A stretch of 64,000 nt of DNA from Mesorhizobium sp. L2C084A000 (lineage in GTDB: Bacteria > Pseudomonadota > Alphaproteobacteria > Rhizobiales > Rhizobiaceae). The stretch spans positions 1-64,000 of the forward strand of contig NZ_AYWX01000018.1 in the NCBI RefSeq assembly GCF_000502875.1. Reading direction: 5' to 3'. Shown here piece after piece: positions 52,108-60,784 of the stretch; position 1 is the first letter of the stretch, and each line of letters opens with the position of its first letter. Both the position numbers and the translations under genes were made by a program. The notes below the pieces were generated by a model, which did no database searches, was not told the origin of the DNA, and saw nothing but the letters and a program-made list of their open reading frames with translations.

Positions 52108-52302
52108 ATGGCTTTCAAGATCATCGCATCCCAATGCACCCAATGCGGCGCCTGCGAATTCGAATGTCCTTCCGGCGCGATCAAGTTCAAAGGCGAGAGC
52201 TACGTGATCGAGTCACAGAAGTGCACCGAATGCGAGGGGGTCTTCGATGCGCAGCAATGTGCCTCGGTATGCCCGGTGCCGAAGACCTGCGTTCCTGCGT
52301 GA
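52108..52302 (+). CDS. fdxN: FdxN 2[4Fe-4S] ferredoxin
   Basis: A 64-aa bacterial-type ferredoxin with two cluster motifs: CTQCGACEFECP and, after a longer gap, CTECEGVFDAQQCASVCP, where the insertion between second and third cysteines is typical of NifB-linked ferredoxins. AGGAG lies upstream. It supplies electrons in NifB-co or FeMo-co synthesis or to nitrogenase and always follows nifB in rhizobia. Confidence 0.95.
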   Translation: MAFKIIASQCTQCGACEFECPSGAIKFKGESYVIESQKCTECEGVFDAQQCASVCPVPKTCVPA

Positions 52303-52397
52303 CCACATGGCTGCCGACATGGTTGGGGCTGCCTACGCAGGACGCCTGGAACGCCTTGTTCACAACCTGCAGCCGCAAGAGAAATCAGGGAACGGAC

Positions 52398-52715
52398 ATG
52401 TCGCTCAGACGCGAAGAGGAGATCGAAATCCGCAGGCCGCCACGATTCATGCCGGGAGAGCGGGTACGTGCTACTCGCCACATAAAGAATGACGGCACCT
52501 ATCCTGGCAGGGAGATCGGCGAAAATCTCGTGCGCAAGGGCGACGAGGGATATGTGCGCGACATCGGCACCTTTCTCCAGCAGTTTTTCATCTATGCGGT
52601 CGAGTGGATCGACCGTGGCACCGTCGTCGGCATGCGAGCGCGTGAACTGATGAGCCTCGAGAAAGCCGAGTCCTGCAGTGCTGAAAGCAATTCCAATGAA
52701 GGGACGGCCAGATGA
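52398..52715 (+). CDS. nifZ: NifZ nitrogenase maturation protein
   Basis: A 105-aa protein from the ATG at 52398. The NifZ pattern is clear: PRFMPGERVRATRHIKNDGTYPGREIGENLVRKGDEGYVRDIGTFLQQFFIYAVEWIDRGTVVGMRARELM. NifZ helps build the second P-cluster in the MoFe protein. It follows fdxN after 95 bp and its stop overlaps the next start (ATGA). Confidence 0.93.
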   Translation: MSLRREEEIEIRRPPRFMPGERVRATRHIKNDGTYPGREIGENLVRKGDEGYVRDIGTFLQQFFIYAVEWIDRGTVVGMRARELMSLEKAESCSAESNSNEGTAR

Positions 52716-52924
52716 AAGTCATGATCCGCAGGACCGATGCTGGCTTGTCGGCGTATGTCCCCAAAAAAGACCTCGAAGAGCCGATCATCAAGCTCGAGAA
52801 GGAAGAGTTGTGGGGCGGAACTATCACGCTCCGGAACGGGTGGCGGCTCGTCTTACCCGATCTCCCACGGGATACGCGTCTGCCGATCACTGTCGAGGCA
52901 AGGAAGGTTTCCGAAGAGGACTGA
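52712..52924 (+). CDS. nifT: NifT/FixU small nitrogen-fixation protein
   Basis: A 70-aa protein, M-KVMIRR at the start and WGGTITLRNGWRLVLPDLP as the core strand, as in NifT/FixU. It is also found as FixU in rhizobia. The biochemical role is unclear; it usually sits after nifZ. ATGA overlap with nifZ implies co-translation. Confidence 0.93.
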   Translation: MKVMIRRTDAGLSAYVPKKDLEEPIIKLEKEELWGGTITLRNGWRLVLPDLPRDTRLPITVEARKVSEED

Positions 52925-52957
52925 TGCTGCCGCTAAGTGCGTCGCGAGGAAACGAGC

Positions 52958-53863
52958 ATGAATACGATCCTGACATCGGGCCACCTTGTCATAGTGCGGG
53001 ACAGTTTTGCCGATAAGCTGCTTGACCTGGCGAAGGCAGCGCTCGCCGCCGATGAGGTGATCCCCTATCTCGGTCCGGGTCTTCTTGGGTTCAACTGTGC
53101 GGAACCGCCTGTGCCGCATACTCCGGAGGTCGTTGCCGCGGCACTCAATGCACGGGCGCCCGCCCCTTCCAGGATCCGCACCAATATGTGGTCGGTTGCG
53201 CAGTTCATCGAACAGCGCCGGCATCGCCGGACGCTTCAAGCTTGGATGACCGAGATATTCGCAGCGCCGGTGAGGCCAACCCTCCTCCACGCCTGGCTCG
53301 CAAGGCTGCCGCTCTCCCTCATCATCGACAGCTGGTATGACAGCGCGATGCGCACGGCTCTCGTGGAGACCGGCCGAACGGACGTCGTTGAGATACAAGG
53401 CGTCACGCGGGCGAACGAAATCGGCAACATTTGGACAAAAACCTACGATTTGTCCGGGAGGGAGCTCGACGCCCGATCGGGGGCAAAGACGGTCCTCTAT
53501 GCACCTCACGGGAGTAGTAGGCCCTCGCAAAACTTTCTCGTCGCAGATTCCGACTATGTCGAAGTCCTGACCGAAATTGATATCCAGACACCTATTCCTG
53601 ACGTGGTGAAGGAACGGCGCATCACCCGTGGATTTTTCTTCGTTGGCTGCCGCTTCAACGATCAGATGCTGCGCACCTACGCCAGACAGATCATGAAGCG
53701 CTCCCGCGGTCCCTATTGCACCGTAATGGACGCGGAAACCCTGACCAGAAACGAAGCGCGTTTCCTTGCGGCAAGCGGAATCACGGTGATCGACATGCCA
53801 CTTAGTCAAGCGGCGGCTCGGCTTCTGGGAACGGGCAAGGCTGCAGGTTGTGGACAGGATTAA
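52958..53863 (+). CDS. SIR2-like domain protein downstream of nifT
   Basis: About 301 aa from the ATG at 52958 with GAGGA upstream. It has a sirtuin-like Rossmann pattern: DEVIPYLGPGLLGFN near residues 27-41 in place of the usual GAGxS step, PTLLHAWLARLPLSLIIDSWYDSAM in the middle, and RGFFFVGCRFNDQMLRTYARQI near 220-240, as in SIR2-family proteins in bacterial islands. The diverged nucleotide-binding start makes NAD hydrolysis or deacetylation uncertain. It is 33 bp after nifT on the same strand, so it probably shares the nifB operon. A SIR2-like gene here is a recurring oddity in rhizobial nif operons, as I recall. Confidence 0.65.
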   Translation: MNTILTSGHLVIVRDSFADKLLDLAKAALAADEVIPYLGPGLLGFNCAEPPVPHTPEVVAAALNARAPAPSRIRTNMWSVAQFIEQRRHRRTLQAWMTEIFAAPVRPTLLHAWLARLPLSLIIDSWYDSAMRTALVETGRTDVVEIQGVTRANEIGNIWTKTYDLSGRELDARSGAKTVLYAPHGSSRPSQNFLVADSDYVEVLTEIDIQTPIPDVVKERRITRGFFFVGCRFNDQMLRTYARQIMKRSRGPYCTVMDAETLTRNEARFLAASGITVIDMPLSQAAARLLGTGKAAGCGQD

Positions 53864-53935
53864 AATGGCGGTCGCCTTTGATGATGCGTCCTTCGGCTTT
53901 CCTCGAAGGCGCAAAATGCAGTCGGGAATACACCC

Positions 53936-55780
53936 GTGAACAGTGATGCTGTCGGCAGCGCAACGAACGCTCTGAATTCGTTGACCCATGTTGAAGCGGC
54001 GCGCTGGGGCCGGGATTTGAGTACGCTGTTGCGCATAACGCGCATGAATTTTCGGCATCCCTGGCAGGTCGCCTTCGCTATGGGCTCGACGATCATGGCG
54101 GCAATCCTCCAGTTGCTCATTCCCCAGCTTCTCGGCCGGGCTGTCGACCAGGCCCAGACAGCCATCGGGGGCGGTGTCGCCGGGAGCGCGGCGGGACAAG
54201 CGCTCTGGACCCCGGCTCTCCTGCTGCTCGCCGTCAGCGCGCTACGCGGCCTTTTCACGATGGCGCAGAACTATTTTGCCGAAGCCGTCGGGCATCATGT
54301 CGCGTACGAACTGCGGCTCGCCTACTACGACAAGATCCAGCGTCTCAGCTTTTCCTTTCACGATCGGGTCCATTCAGGCGATCTGATCACCATCGGAATG
54401 CTCGATCTCCAAGGCGTGCGGATGTATTTTTCCACCGCGCTCGTTCGCGTGGTCCTGCTCACCATGCTGATCGGGATCGGCGCCTACATGATGATCTCGA
54501 TCGATCTCATGCTCGGCCTGGTCGCGCTGAGCTTCGTGCCTTTTGTCGCCTGGCGCTCATCGACCACACAGCTTAGGCTGCGCGCCACCTGGCTCGACCT
54601 CTATGAGCGCCTTTCGGTACTAAGCCGCGTGATGAAGGAAAATCTCGCAGGCATCCGCGTGGTCCGCGCTTTTGCGGCTCAATCCTATGAGATGCTGAAG
54701 TTCGACCGCGCTTCCAAGACCGCGCTCGGCCTCGCCAACGATCTCGTTGACATCTACGTACCCAGCACGTCGGCGATGACCTTGTCCTTCTTTTTCGCAA
54801 TGGGATTGGTGCTTTGGATCGGTGGCAACAAGCTCATCGCTGGCGAGATCAGCGTCGGAACGATGGCGACCTTCCTGACCTTCATGACCATCCTGCAAAT
54901 GCCAGTCCGCCAGATCGGCCTCATGGTCAATGCCTTTGCCCGCGCTTCCAGCTGCGGTTCGCGGCTTTTCGGTCTCCTCGATCAGGAGATCACGATCAGG
55001 GATGCTCTCGAGGCCAGACCGCTTGAGATAAGCGACGGCACTCTGCGCTTCCACAATGTCTCATTTGCGTACCCCAATGTCGAAAACCGCGCCATTCTGA
55101 AGAACCTCAGCTTTGAGGCCCGGAGAGGCGAGACGATCGCGATCGTCGGTCCGCAGGGTTCCGGCAAATCGACGATGGCTCATCTGATCCCCCGCTTTTA
55201 CGACGTGACCGGTGGCGCCATCACGTTGGACGGCCAGGACATACGCAATGTCACCCTCGAGAGCCTTCGCAAGGCGGTTGCCGTTGTACAGCAGGATGCG
55301 TTCCTGTTCACCACCACGATTGAGAACAACATCGCTTATGGCGACCCCTGGGCGAAGAGACAGCGAATTGAACGCGCTGGCGAATTCGCCCAGCTCCACA
55401 ACTACATCCTCGGGCTCCCAGCAGGGTATGAGACGGTCGTGGGCGAACGCGGCGTCTCTCTCTCTGGCGGCCAGCGCCAGCGTCTCACGATTGCTCGCAC
55501 CATGATGCTGCGCCCCTCTGTCGTCGTTTTCGACGACTCGATGGCCGCGATCGATGCCGGCACCGAGCAGCGCATTCGCGCGGCGACGCGGCGCTTCGCC
55601 AAGGATCGGGTGACGATCATCATCGCGCACCGGCTGAGTGCGCTTCTGCATGCCGATCAGATCCTTTTTGTCGATAACGGCGAAATCGTAGAACGCGGCA
55701 CGCATGAAGAGCTTCTGGCGAAGCGGGGACGCTACAGGGCCCTTTACGATCTCCAGGCGCGCCCAGGTGATAGCATATGA
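53936..55780 (+). CDS. ABC exporter half with degenerate ATP site (subunit 1)
   Basis: A 614-aa half-transporter with a GTG start: six-helix membrane domain (about 40-330), then a nucleotide-binding domain. Walker A GPQGSGKST, canonical signature LSGGQRQR, but Walker B ends VVVFDDS, so the catalytic glutamate is Asp. The next gene has the reciprocal change in its signature, so together they give one active and one degenerate ATP site, as in heterodimeric exporters such as BmrCD or TM287/288. It lies 72 bp after the SIR2-like gene and 22 bp before subunit 2. Substrate unknown; peptides or lipids are common for the type. Confidence 0.85.
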   Translation: MNSDAVGSATNALNSLTHVEAARWGRDLSTLLRITRMNFRHPWQVAFAMGSTIMAAILQLLIPQLLGRAVDQAQTAIGGGVAGSAAGQALWTPALLLLAVSALRGLFTMAQNYFAEAVGHHVAYELRLAYYDKIQRLSFSFHDRVHSGDLITIGMLDLQGVRMYFSTALVRVVLLTMLIGIGAYMMISIDLMLGLVALSFVPFVAWRSSTTQLRLRATWLDLYERLSVLSRVMKENLAGIRVVRAFAAQSYEMLKFDRASKTALGLANDLVDIYVPSTSAMTLSFFFAMGLVLWIGGNKLIAGEISVGTMATFLTFMTILQMPVRQIGLMVNAFARASSCGSRLFGLLDQEITIRDALEARPLEISDGTLRFHNVSFAYPNVENRAILKNLSFEARRGETIAIVGPQGSGKSTMAHLIPRFYDVTGGAITLDGQDIRNVTLESLRKAVAVVQQDAFLFTTTIENNIAYGDPWAKRQRIERAGEFAQLHNYILGLPAGYETVVGERGVSLSGGQRQRLTIARTMMLRPSVVVFDDSMAAIDAGTEQRIRAATRRFAKDRVTIIIAHRLSALLHADQILFVDNGEIVERGTHEELLAKRGRYRALYDLQARPGDSI

Positions 55781-55802
55781 CCCAGTATGGGGGCGCCCGC
55801 TG

Positions 55803-57695
55803 ATGGACCAGGGCCCCGGCGAACTCGAAGCCGAACGTGACGACGGCAGACGCCCTCCGCGCGCGGTCGTCGGCTCGCACCGGATCGAGGAGGAGATGTT
55901 CGGCCGGGCTTTCGACAAGAGCATCCTCCGCCGGATCTGGGGCTTCGTCCATCCCTATCGGGCAAAGGTATTTGTCACGATTGTCGCGATGTTGATCTTC
56001 ACCGGGACGCAGCTTCTCATCCCCTTGATCATCCGCTACGCGATCGACCAGGGCATGAACCCGGTAGCGAGCGATCGCTCAGCCCAGCTTGCGGCCGTCG
56101 GCGCGTTCCTTTCGGCGATTTTGGTCAATTTCGCCGCCGGTTACATGCAGGAAACCTTGGATGGGAAAATTGCCGAAACTGTCCTGTTCGACATCCGCCG
56201 CGCCATGTTTGGCCATCTGCAAAAGGTTTCGCTCTCGTTCATGGACAAGACTGAGGTCGGACGTCTGATGTCGCGCCTGCAAGGCGACGTTAACTCCATA
56301 CAGGAGTTCCTGGAAACCTCGGTATATTCCCTAGGCGATGTTGCGCTTCTCTTCGGCATCGTTTTCGTAATGCTGTGGCTCGACTTTCGCCTCGGCCTCC
56401 TGACGCTGTCGGTTCTGCCGATCCTGGTGATCGTCCGCATTGTCTGGCTGCCGCGTGCCCGCGACGCCTTCATGGCTGCACACGAAACCAATTCAGTCGT
56501 CAATGGCGCGCTGGCCGAAGCCATTCACGGCGTGCGGACCATACAGTCGATGGATCGCCAGCAGGTGAATTTCATTCTTTTCGACGACCGGGCCCATGCC
56601 AACCTCAGGACCCAACTGATCGCTGCCAGATATGCACTGGTCATGGTGCCTATCGTCGATGGCCTGACGGGCCTCGCCTTGGCCGCCGTTATTGTGGTCG
56701 GCGGCTCGATGGTCGTGAATAGCCGTATAGATGTGGGCGTGTTGGTAGCCTACCTGTTTTACATCCAGCGCTTCTTTGACCCGATCCGCTCACTCACCCT
56801 GCAATATTCGATCATGCAGCGCGCCATGGCCTCAGGCAAGCGCCTGACCGATGTGCTCGATGTCAAGATCGATGTTCAGGACAAACCCAATGCCGAGGTG
56901 CTTTCGCCCGAAATGGACGGCTCGGTTGAGTTTAGGGACGTCACATTCGGCTACGATCCGAACCGTTCGGTTCTGAAAAATGTCTCCTTCAGGGTCAACC
57001 CCGGCGAGACGGTCGCACTGGTCGGACCGAGCGGTTCTGGCAAATCGAGTGCGATGGCCCTGGTCCACCGCTTCTATGATGTTCAGCAGGGTCAGGTGCT
57101 GGTCGGCGGGCATGATGTGCGCGACCTCACCCAAGAATCGCTCGGCCGCCAGGTCGCCATGGTGCTGCAGGAGCCATTCCTGTTCACCGGGACGGTCTTC
57201 GAGAACATTCGATACCAGAAGACGGAAGCCACGCGCGACAAGGTGATGGAGGCGGCGACGGCGGTCGGCGCGCATGACTTCGTCATGAGCCTCGCCGACG
57301 GGTATGAGACCCAACTTGGCGAACGCGGCGACAACTTATCTCTTGGCCAGCGCCAGCTTATCAGTTTCGCCCGGGCCCTCGTCGCTGACGCCAAGATCCT
57401 CGTGCTCGACGAAGCTACCGCCAACATCGACAGCTACACGGAATTGCAGATTCAGAAGGCTCTGATCAAGCTGCTTGAAGGGCGGACTGGCCTCGTCATC
57501 GCCCACCGCCTCGCCACGATCCGGGGGGCCGACCGCATCATCGTGCTTCAGAATGGCCAAGTTGTTGCGACTGGCAACCACGATGAGCTAATAGCCATGG
57601 GCGGCCTGTATTCCAAACTCTACTATCTCAACTATGCCTCCTTCGACGACATCCCCGAACACGAGACCACCGTGCAAGCTGGCTCCCAGACCTGA
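55803..57695 (+). CDS. ABC exporter half with canonical catalytic glutamate (subunit 2)
   Basis: About 630 aa from the ATG at 55803 (an earlier in-frame ATG inside the previous gene is unlikely). Membrane domain about 60-340, then an NBD with Walker A GPSGSGKSS, signature altered to LSLGQRQL, and Walker B ILVLDEATANID with its catalytic Glu. The variant signature pairs in the dimer with subunit 1's Walker A/B, which has Asp for Glu, giving the degenerate site. Shares the operon with subunit 1. An N-terminal hydrophilic extension of about 45 residues precedes the first helix. Confidence 0.87.
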   Translation: MDQGPGELEAERDDGRRPPRAVVGSHRIEEEMFGRAFDKSILRRIWGFVHPYRAKVFVTIVAMLIFTGTQLLIPLIIRYAIDQGMNPVASDRSAQLAAVGAFLSAILVNFAAGYMQETLDGKIAETVLFDIRRAMFGHLQKVSLSFMDKTEVGRLMSRLQGDVNSIQEFLETSVYSLGDVALLFGIVFVMLWLDFRLGLLTLSVLPILVIVRIVWLPRARDAFMAAHETNSVVNGALAEAIHGVRTIQSMDRQQVNFILFDDRAHANLRTQLIAARYALVMVPIVDGLTGLALAAVIVVGGSMVVNSRIDVGVLVAYLFYIQRFFDPIRSLTLQYSIMQRAMASGKRLTDVLDVKIDVQDKPNAEVLSPEMDGSVEFRDVTFGYDPNRSVLKNVSFRVNPGETVALVGPSGSGKSSAMALVHRFYDVQQGQVLVGGHDVRDLTQESLGRQVAMVLQEPFLFTGTVFENIRYQKTEATRDKVMEAATAVGAHDFVMSLADGYETQLGERGDNLSLGQRQLISFARALVADAKILVLDEATANIDSYTELQIQKALIKLLEGRTGLVIAHRLATIRGADRIIVLQNGQVVATGNHDELIAMGGLYSKLYYLNYASFDDIPEHETTVQAGSQT

Positions 57696-58295
57696 CTTTT
57701 TGGCGGCCTTGTGGTAGTGGCGTTGACTTTCGGGCGTGTCGGCGGACCACTCAGGCACCGCAGACGGCCAGCAGGCAGCATTCAAGGACAAGCACTCCTC
57801 GCAGTTCGTGAAGACCGGCTGCGAACGATTTCCTCCAGCATCGTATCCCGACCGCGGTGCACCCCATCATCGGGCGAGCTCGCTCCTGGTGGTGGCTGGG
57901 CGTAGCAAAGCCGCTCGCGAGCGCGCCCTCAACAGCGCCGAAGCGAGTGGCGGCTTTGCTACCGCCGGGCCGCTGATGAAGCTGGAGGCGCCGCACCGAC
58001 GCCGCCCCGGGCGAGAAGAACCTCTGCGGCGGGCTATGGGCAACGGCTAGCGCGAGCGCGACGAGCAGACGCGTGCCTGCATTGTGACGCGCTCGGCCAT
58101 CATCTCCTTAGGATCATGCAGGTTCACAAGATGGCCCAGACGCCAGCCAACGCACAAACCTGGTATTCTGTGCCGCCGGCTCGTCGTCAGTTTGGCCTCC
58201 CTCCCGATTGCCCGTCCCCACCACGTGCACGCTAGAGCACGTGGATGTGAGGGAGCGCTGTACAACGATTCAACCTCAGACTGCGAATTTCATGG
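57696..58295. other. Convergent intergenic region, nothing coding recognised
   Basis: 600 bp between the converging ABC exporter and luciferase-like genes. Short frames on both strands have no domain. It contains the inverted repeat at 58221-58244. Confidence 0.4.
58221..58244. repeat. Inverted repeat CCACGTGC/GCACGTGG
   Basis: An 8-bp perfect stem with an 8-nt loop, about 50 bp beyond the stop of the luciferase-like gene. It may act as a transcript end or RNA-stability hairpin; there is no T run on the relevant strand, so a rho-independent terminator is not claimed. Confidence 0.35.
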
Positions 58296-59336
58296 TCAGC
58301 CAAGTCGAGCCATGATTTCGGATTGGATGGTCGTCGCAGTGTACAGGGAAGCATCTAGCGGCAGATTTCCAAATGCCAGTTGACAAAGCAGGTAGTTGGC
58401 ACCTGCCTCTTCCAACTGACCTAACAGAGCTTTTCGCACAGATTCTGCTGATCCTACCACGCACAATTCACTCTCGACTGCCGCATCGAAGGTCAGCGGC
58501 AGGTTTGGTGGAGTGGGGATAGCGTTGAGCTCGTAAAGGAATTGGAAGCTCTTGAGCCAGCGTTCGTAAGCAGGTGCCGCGAGCGAATAGGCATGTGTGT
58601 CACAACGCCCAACCACGACCATGCGGAGCAATCCGATAAATTGCGCCTGATCCCCCGCGCCAGCGTTGTCCTCTCGATAGGCGCGGAACGCATCAGTAGT
58701 TTTGCGAACAGAAGAGGAAGGTCCTACACACGCGATATTTGTTCCATTCGCAGCCGCCCAAGCTGCGGACTCGGGTCGATTGGCAGCGACCCATGTCGGC
58801 GGATGTGGACGCTGATGAGGTCTTAGCGTCAAAGGAACGTCATTGAGATCAAAATGGCGGCCTTGATAGCATAGCGTGCCGACCTTCATCGGATTAACAA
58901 GTATTTCCATGAGGATTTCGCTGGCTTCAGCATAACGGCCCGGCACCGCGTCCGCACCAATCCCGAAGTAGCCCAATTCGATCGGGAGAGCACCGCGCCC
59001 TATGCCCAGTTCGAGCCTGCCACCGCTCAACTGGTCCAGCATACAGATCTCTTCGAACGCACGCAGCGGATGATAAAGCGCAAGCAGCATCACCAAGGGT
59101 CCGAGACGCAAGCGCCGGGTGCGCTGGGCGACGCTCGATAAGAACAGATTCGGCGATGGACCTCTCCCATGGGGAGTACAGTGGTGTTCTGCGAGATGAT
59201 AGGCATAGAACCCTAGCTGATCGCACGCCTCTGCTAATATCAGGCGATCTTCGTACTGCCGACCGATGTCGCGGCCATCCTCGTCCAGATGATCGAAGAT
59301 GCCGAACGCTAGGTTTGAAGGAAAGACGTTTGTCAC
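58296..59336 (-). CDS. Luciferase-like flavin monooxygenase
   Basis: About 346 aa from a GTG at 59336; the open frame continues upstream, into the neighbour's region, without a start of the right kind. The bacterial-luciferase-like pattern is clear: FGIFDHLDEDG, YAYHLAEHHCTPHG, PSPNLFLSSVAQRTRRLRLGPLVMLLALYHPLRAFEEICMLDQLSGGRLELGIGRGA (the family's hallmark), and PTWVAANRPES later. These FMNH2-dependent enzymes oxidise small molecules with O2. It follows a HisC-like gene by 89 bp on the same strand. A similar gene (recalled as y4vJ) is in the symbiotic nif region of NGR234, unchecked. Substrate unknown. Confidence 0.88.
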   Translation of the reverse strand: MTNVFPSNLAFGIFDHLDEDGRDIGRQYEDRLILAEACDQLGFYAYHLAEHHCTPHGRGPSPNLFLSSVAQRTRRLRLGPLVMLLALYHPLRAFEEICMLDQLSGGRLELGIGRGALPIELGYFGIGADAVPGRYAEASEILMEILVNPMKVGTLCYQGRHFDLNDVPLTLRPHQRPHPPTWVAANRPESAAWAAANGTNIACVGPSSSVRKTTDAFRAYREDNAGAGDQAQFIGLLRMVVVGRCDTHAYSLAAPAYERWLKSFQFLYELNAIPTPPNLPLTFDAAVESELCVVGSAESVRKALLGQLEEAGANYLLCQLAFGNLPLDASLYTATTIQSEIMARLG

Positions 59337-59425
59337 TCGATAAGTCCCCGATTTTAAAAGCAGGCTGTTCTCTTGCTGGGATGACCAAGCAAGTCGGAAG
59401 AGATGTGTGTGATCGCCGATTAACG

Positions 59426-60565
59426 TCAGCGTAACGAAGAAGCAGAGCCTGACGCTTCCCTGCCCTTGGAGCTTGGCACCGTTAAGCTTCCAGCAATGTC
59501 GCCAGCGGCAGCAAGAAATGCATCCATCTGCTCTTTTGTGCCGATGCTGACGCGGATGCAGTGTTCCAAGCCTTTGTCCGGAAAAAACGCGACAAGTATC
59601 TTTTGCCTTTCCAATGCTGCTTGCCACCATGAGCCGTCCTGTCCCGCGGGCACACGGGCCAGCAAGAAATTTGCGCGGGAGGGCGTTACGGAAAATCCGA
59701 GTTGCGACAGCGCGACTGTCATTCGCTCTCGTTCATCCTTGATGTGCTTGTGGTTCTCTGCGTAGGCGCCGCGATGCGCAAGCACGCTGATACCAACGGC
59801 ATGCCCGATGACGTTCATGTTGAAGACGTTCTGGATGTTTCGCAGCCTGCCAATAATTTCAGGGTGACCGAAACCGAAACCGACGCGAATGCCGGCGGCG
59901 GCATAGCTTTTCGAGAATGACCTCAAGATCAGAACGTTCGGATACTGGTTGATGAGGCGCAGGCCATGATCGGGTGCAAAGTCGACGTAGGCTTCATCAA
60001 GGACAACCAAGCGGTCCGATTGTGCTACGAGGCGTTCGATATCGCTTATCGGGAGGAATGTTCCGGTCGGATTGTTTGGATTGGCCAACATAATGAACTT
60101 GGCGTCTTTTGCCGGACCGGAAAGCAATTGCTCCATTGGCAGGGAATGAGCTTGACATCCGACTTCGAGAAACTCGGCGCCCTGAATCATGGCAAGTTTG
60201 CGGTTGAACGAAAACCCTGGCGACATCATCGCAACCTTATCGCCAGGCGCGAGGAAAGCTCTGTAGATGAGTCCGAGCAGTTCAGACGACCCGTTGCCTG
60301 CGATGACCTGATCCCTGGAAACGCCATAGGTGCTGGACGCCGCTTCCCTCAAGCTGATGTTATCGTCATCCGGATATAGATACTGGCACTTGAGAGCCGC
60401 CACTGCACTTTGCATTATGATTGGCGGCAACGGAAACGGGTTTTCATTCGTATTCAGCTTGACAAAATTTCCGTCCGGCGCTGGTCCGTTGGACGGCAGA
60501 GGATCTAACTGTCGCGTCACTGGCGAAAGAGCCGAAAGCACAGTTTGCAGTTTTGCATCGGACAT
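59426..60565 (-). CDS. HisC-like PLP aminotransferase
   Basis: A 379-aa fold-type I aminotransferase of the histidinol-phosphate group: LNTNENPFPLPP near residue 37, GNGSSELL, MLANPNNPTGT, LDEAYVDFA, and the PLP lysine in LRSFSKSYAAAGIRVGFG (about residue 225). HisC makes histidinol-phosphate, and relatives also accept aromatic amino acids or make phosphonates and alkaloids. As a symbiotic-region copy next to a luciferase-like monooxygenase it may belong to a secondary pathway rather than histidine biosynthesis. No NifA-type promoter is evident in the 219 bp upstream that separate it from the second nifA. Confidence 0.88.
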   Translation of the reverse strand: MSDAKLQTVLSALSPVTRQLDPLPSNGPAPDGNFVKLNTNENPFPLPPIIMQSAVAALKCQYLYPDDDNISLREAASSTYGVSRDQVIAGNGSSELLGLIYRAFLAPGDKVAMMSPGFSFNRKLAMIQGAEFLEVGCQAHSLPMEQLLSGPAKDAKFIMLANPNNPTGTFLPISDIERLVAQSDRLVVLDEAYVDFAPDHGLRLINQYPNVLILRSFSKSYAAAGIRVGFGFGHPEIIGRLRNIQNVFNMNVIGHAVGISVLAHRGAYAENHKHIKDERERMTVALSQLGFSVTPSRANFLLARVPAGQDGSWWQAALERQKILVAFFPDKGLEHCIRVSIGTKEQMDAFLAAAGDIAGSLTVPSSKGREASGSASSLR

Positions 60566-60784
60566 ATTTTAACTCCGTTTCAGTCAACAGGGGGCATCCG
60601 TATGAGCTCGCAACGAAAGCAACATGGCGGACAGGATTGACGATGGAAGCGTTGCCACTCACACGATGGTCGCAACGCAGACACGGGAATTCGGCCAGGC
60701 TGTCCTCGGTGAATCGAGTGGACGCGGACGCGGATCTGCATCGCTGCCGCAAGGCGCTATGCAGCTCAGCTCATCTCCTCGGTT

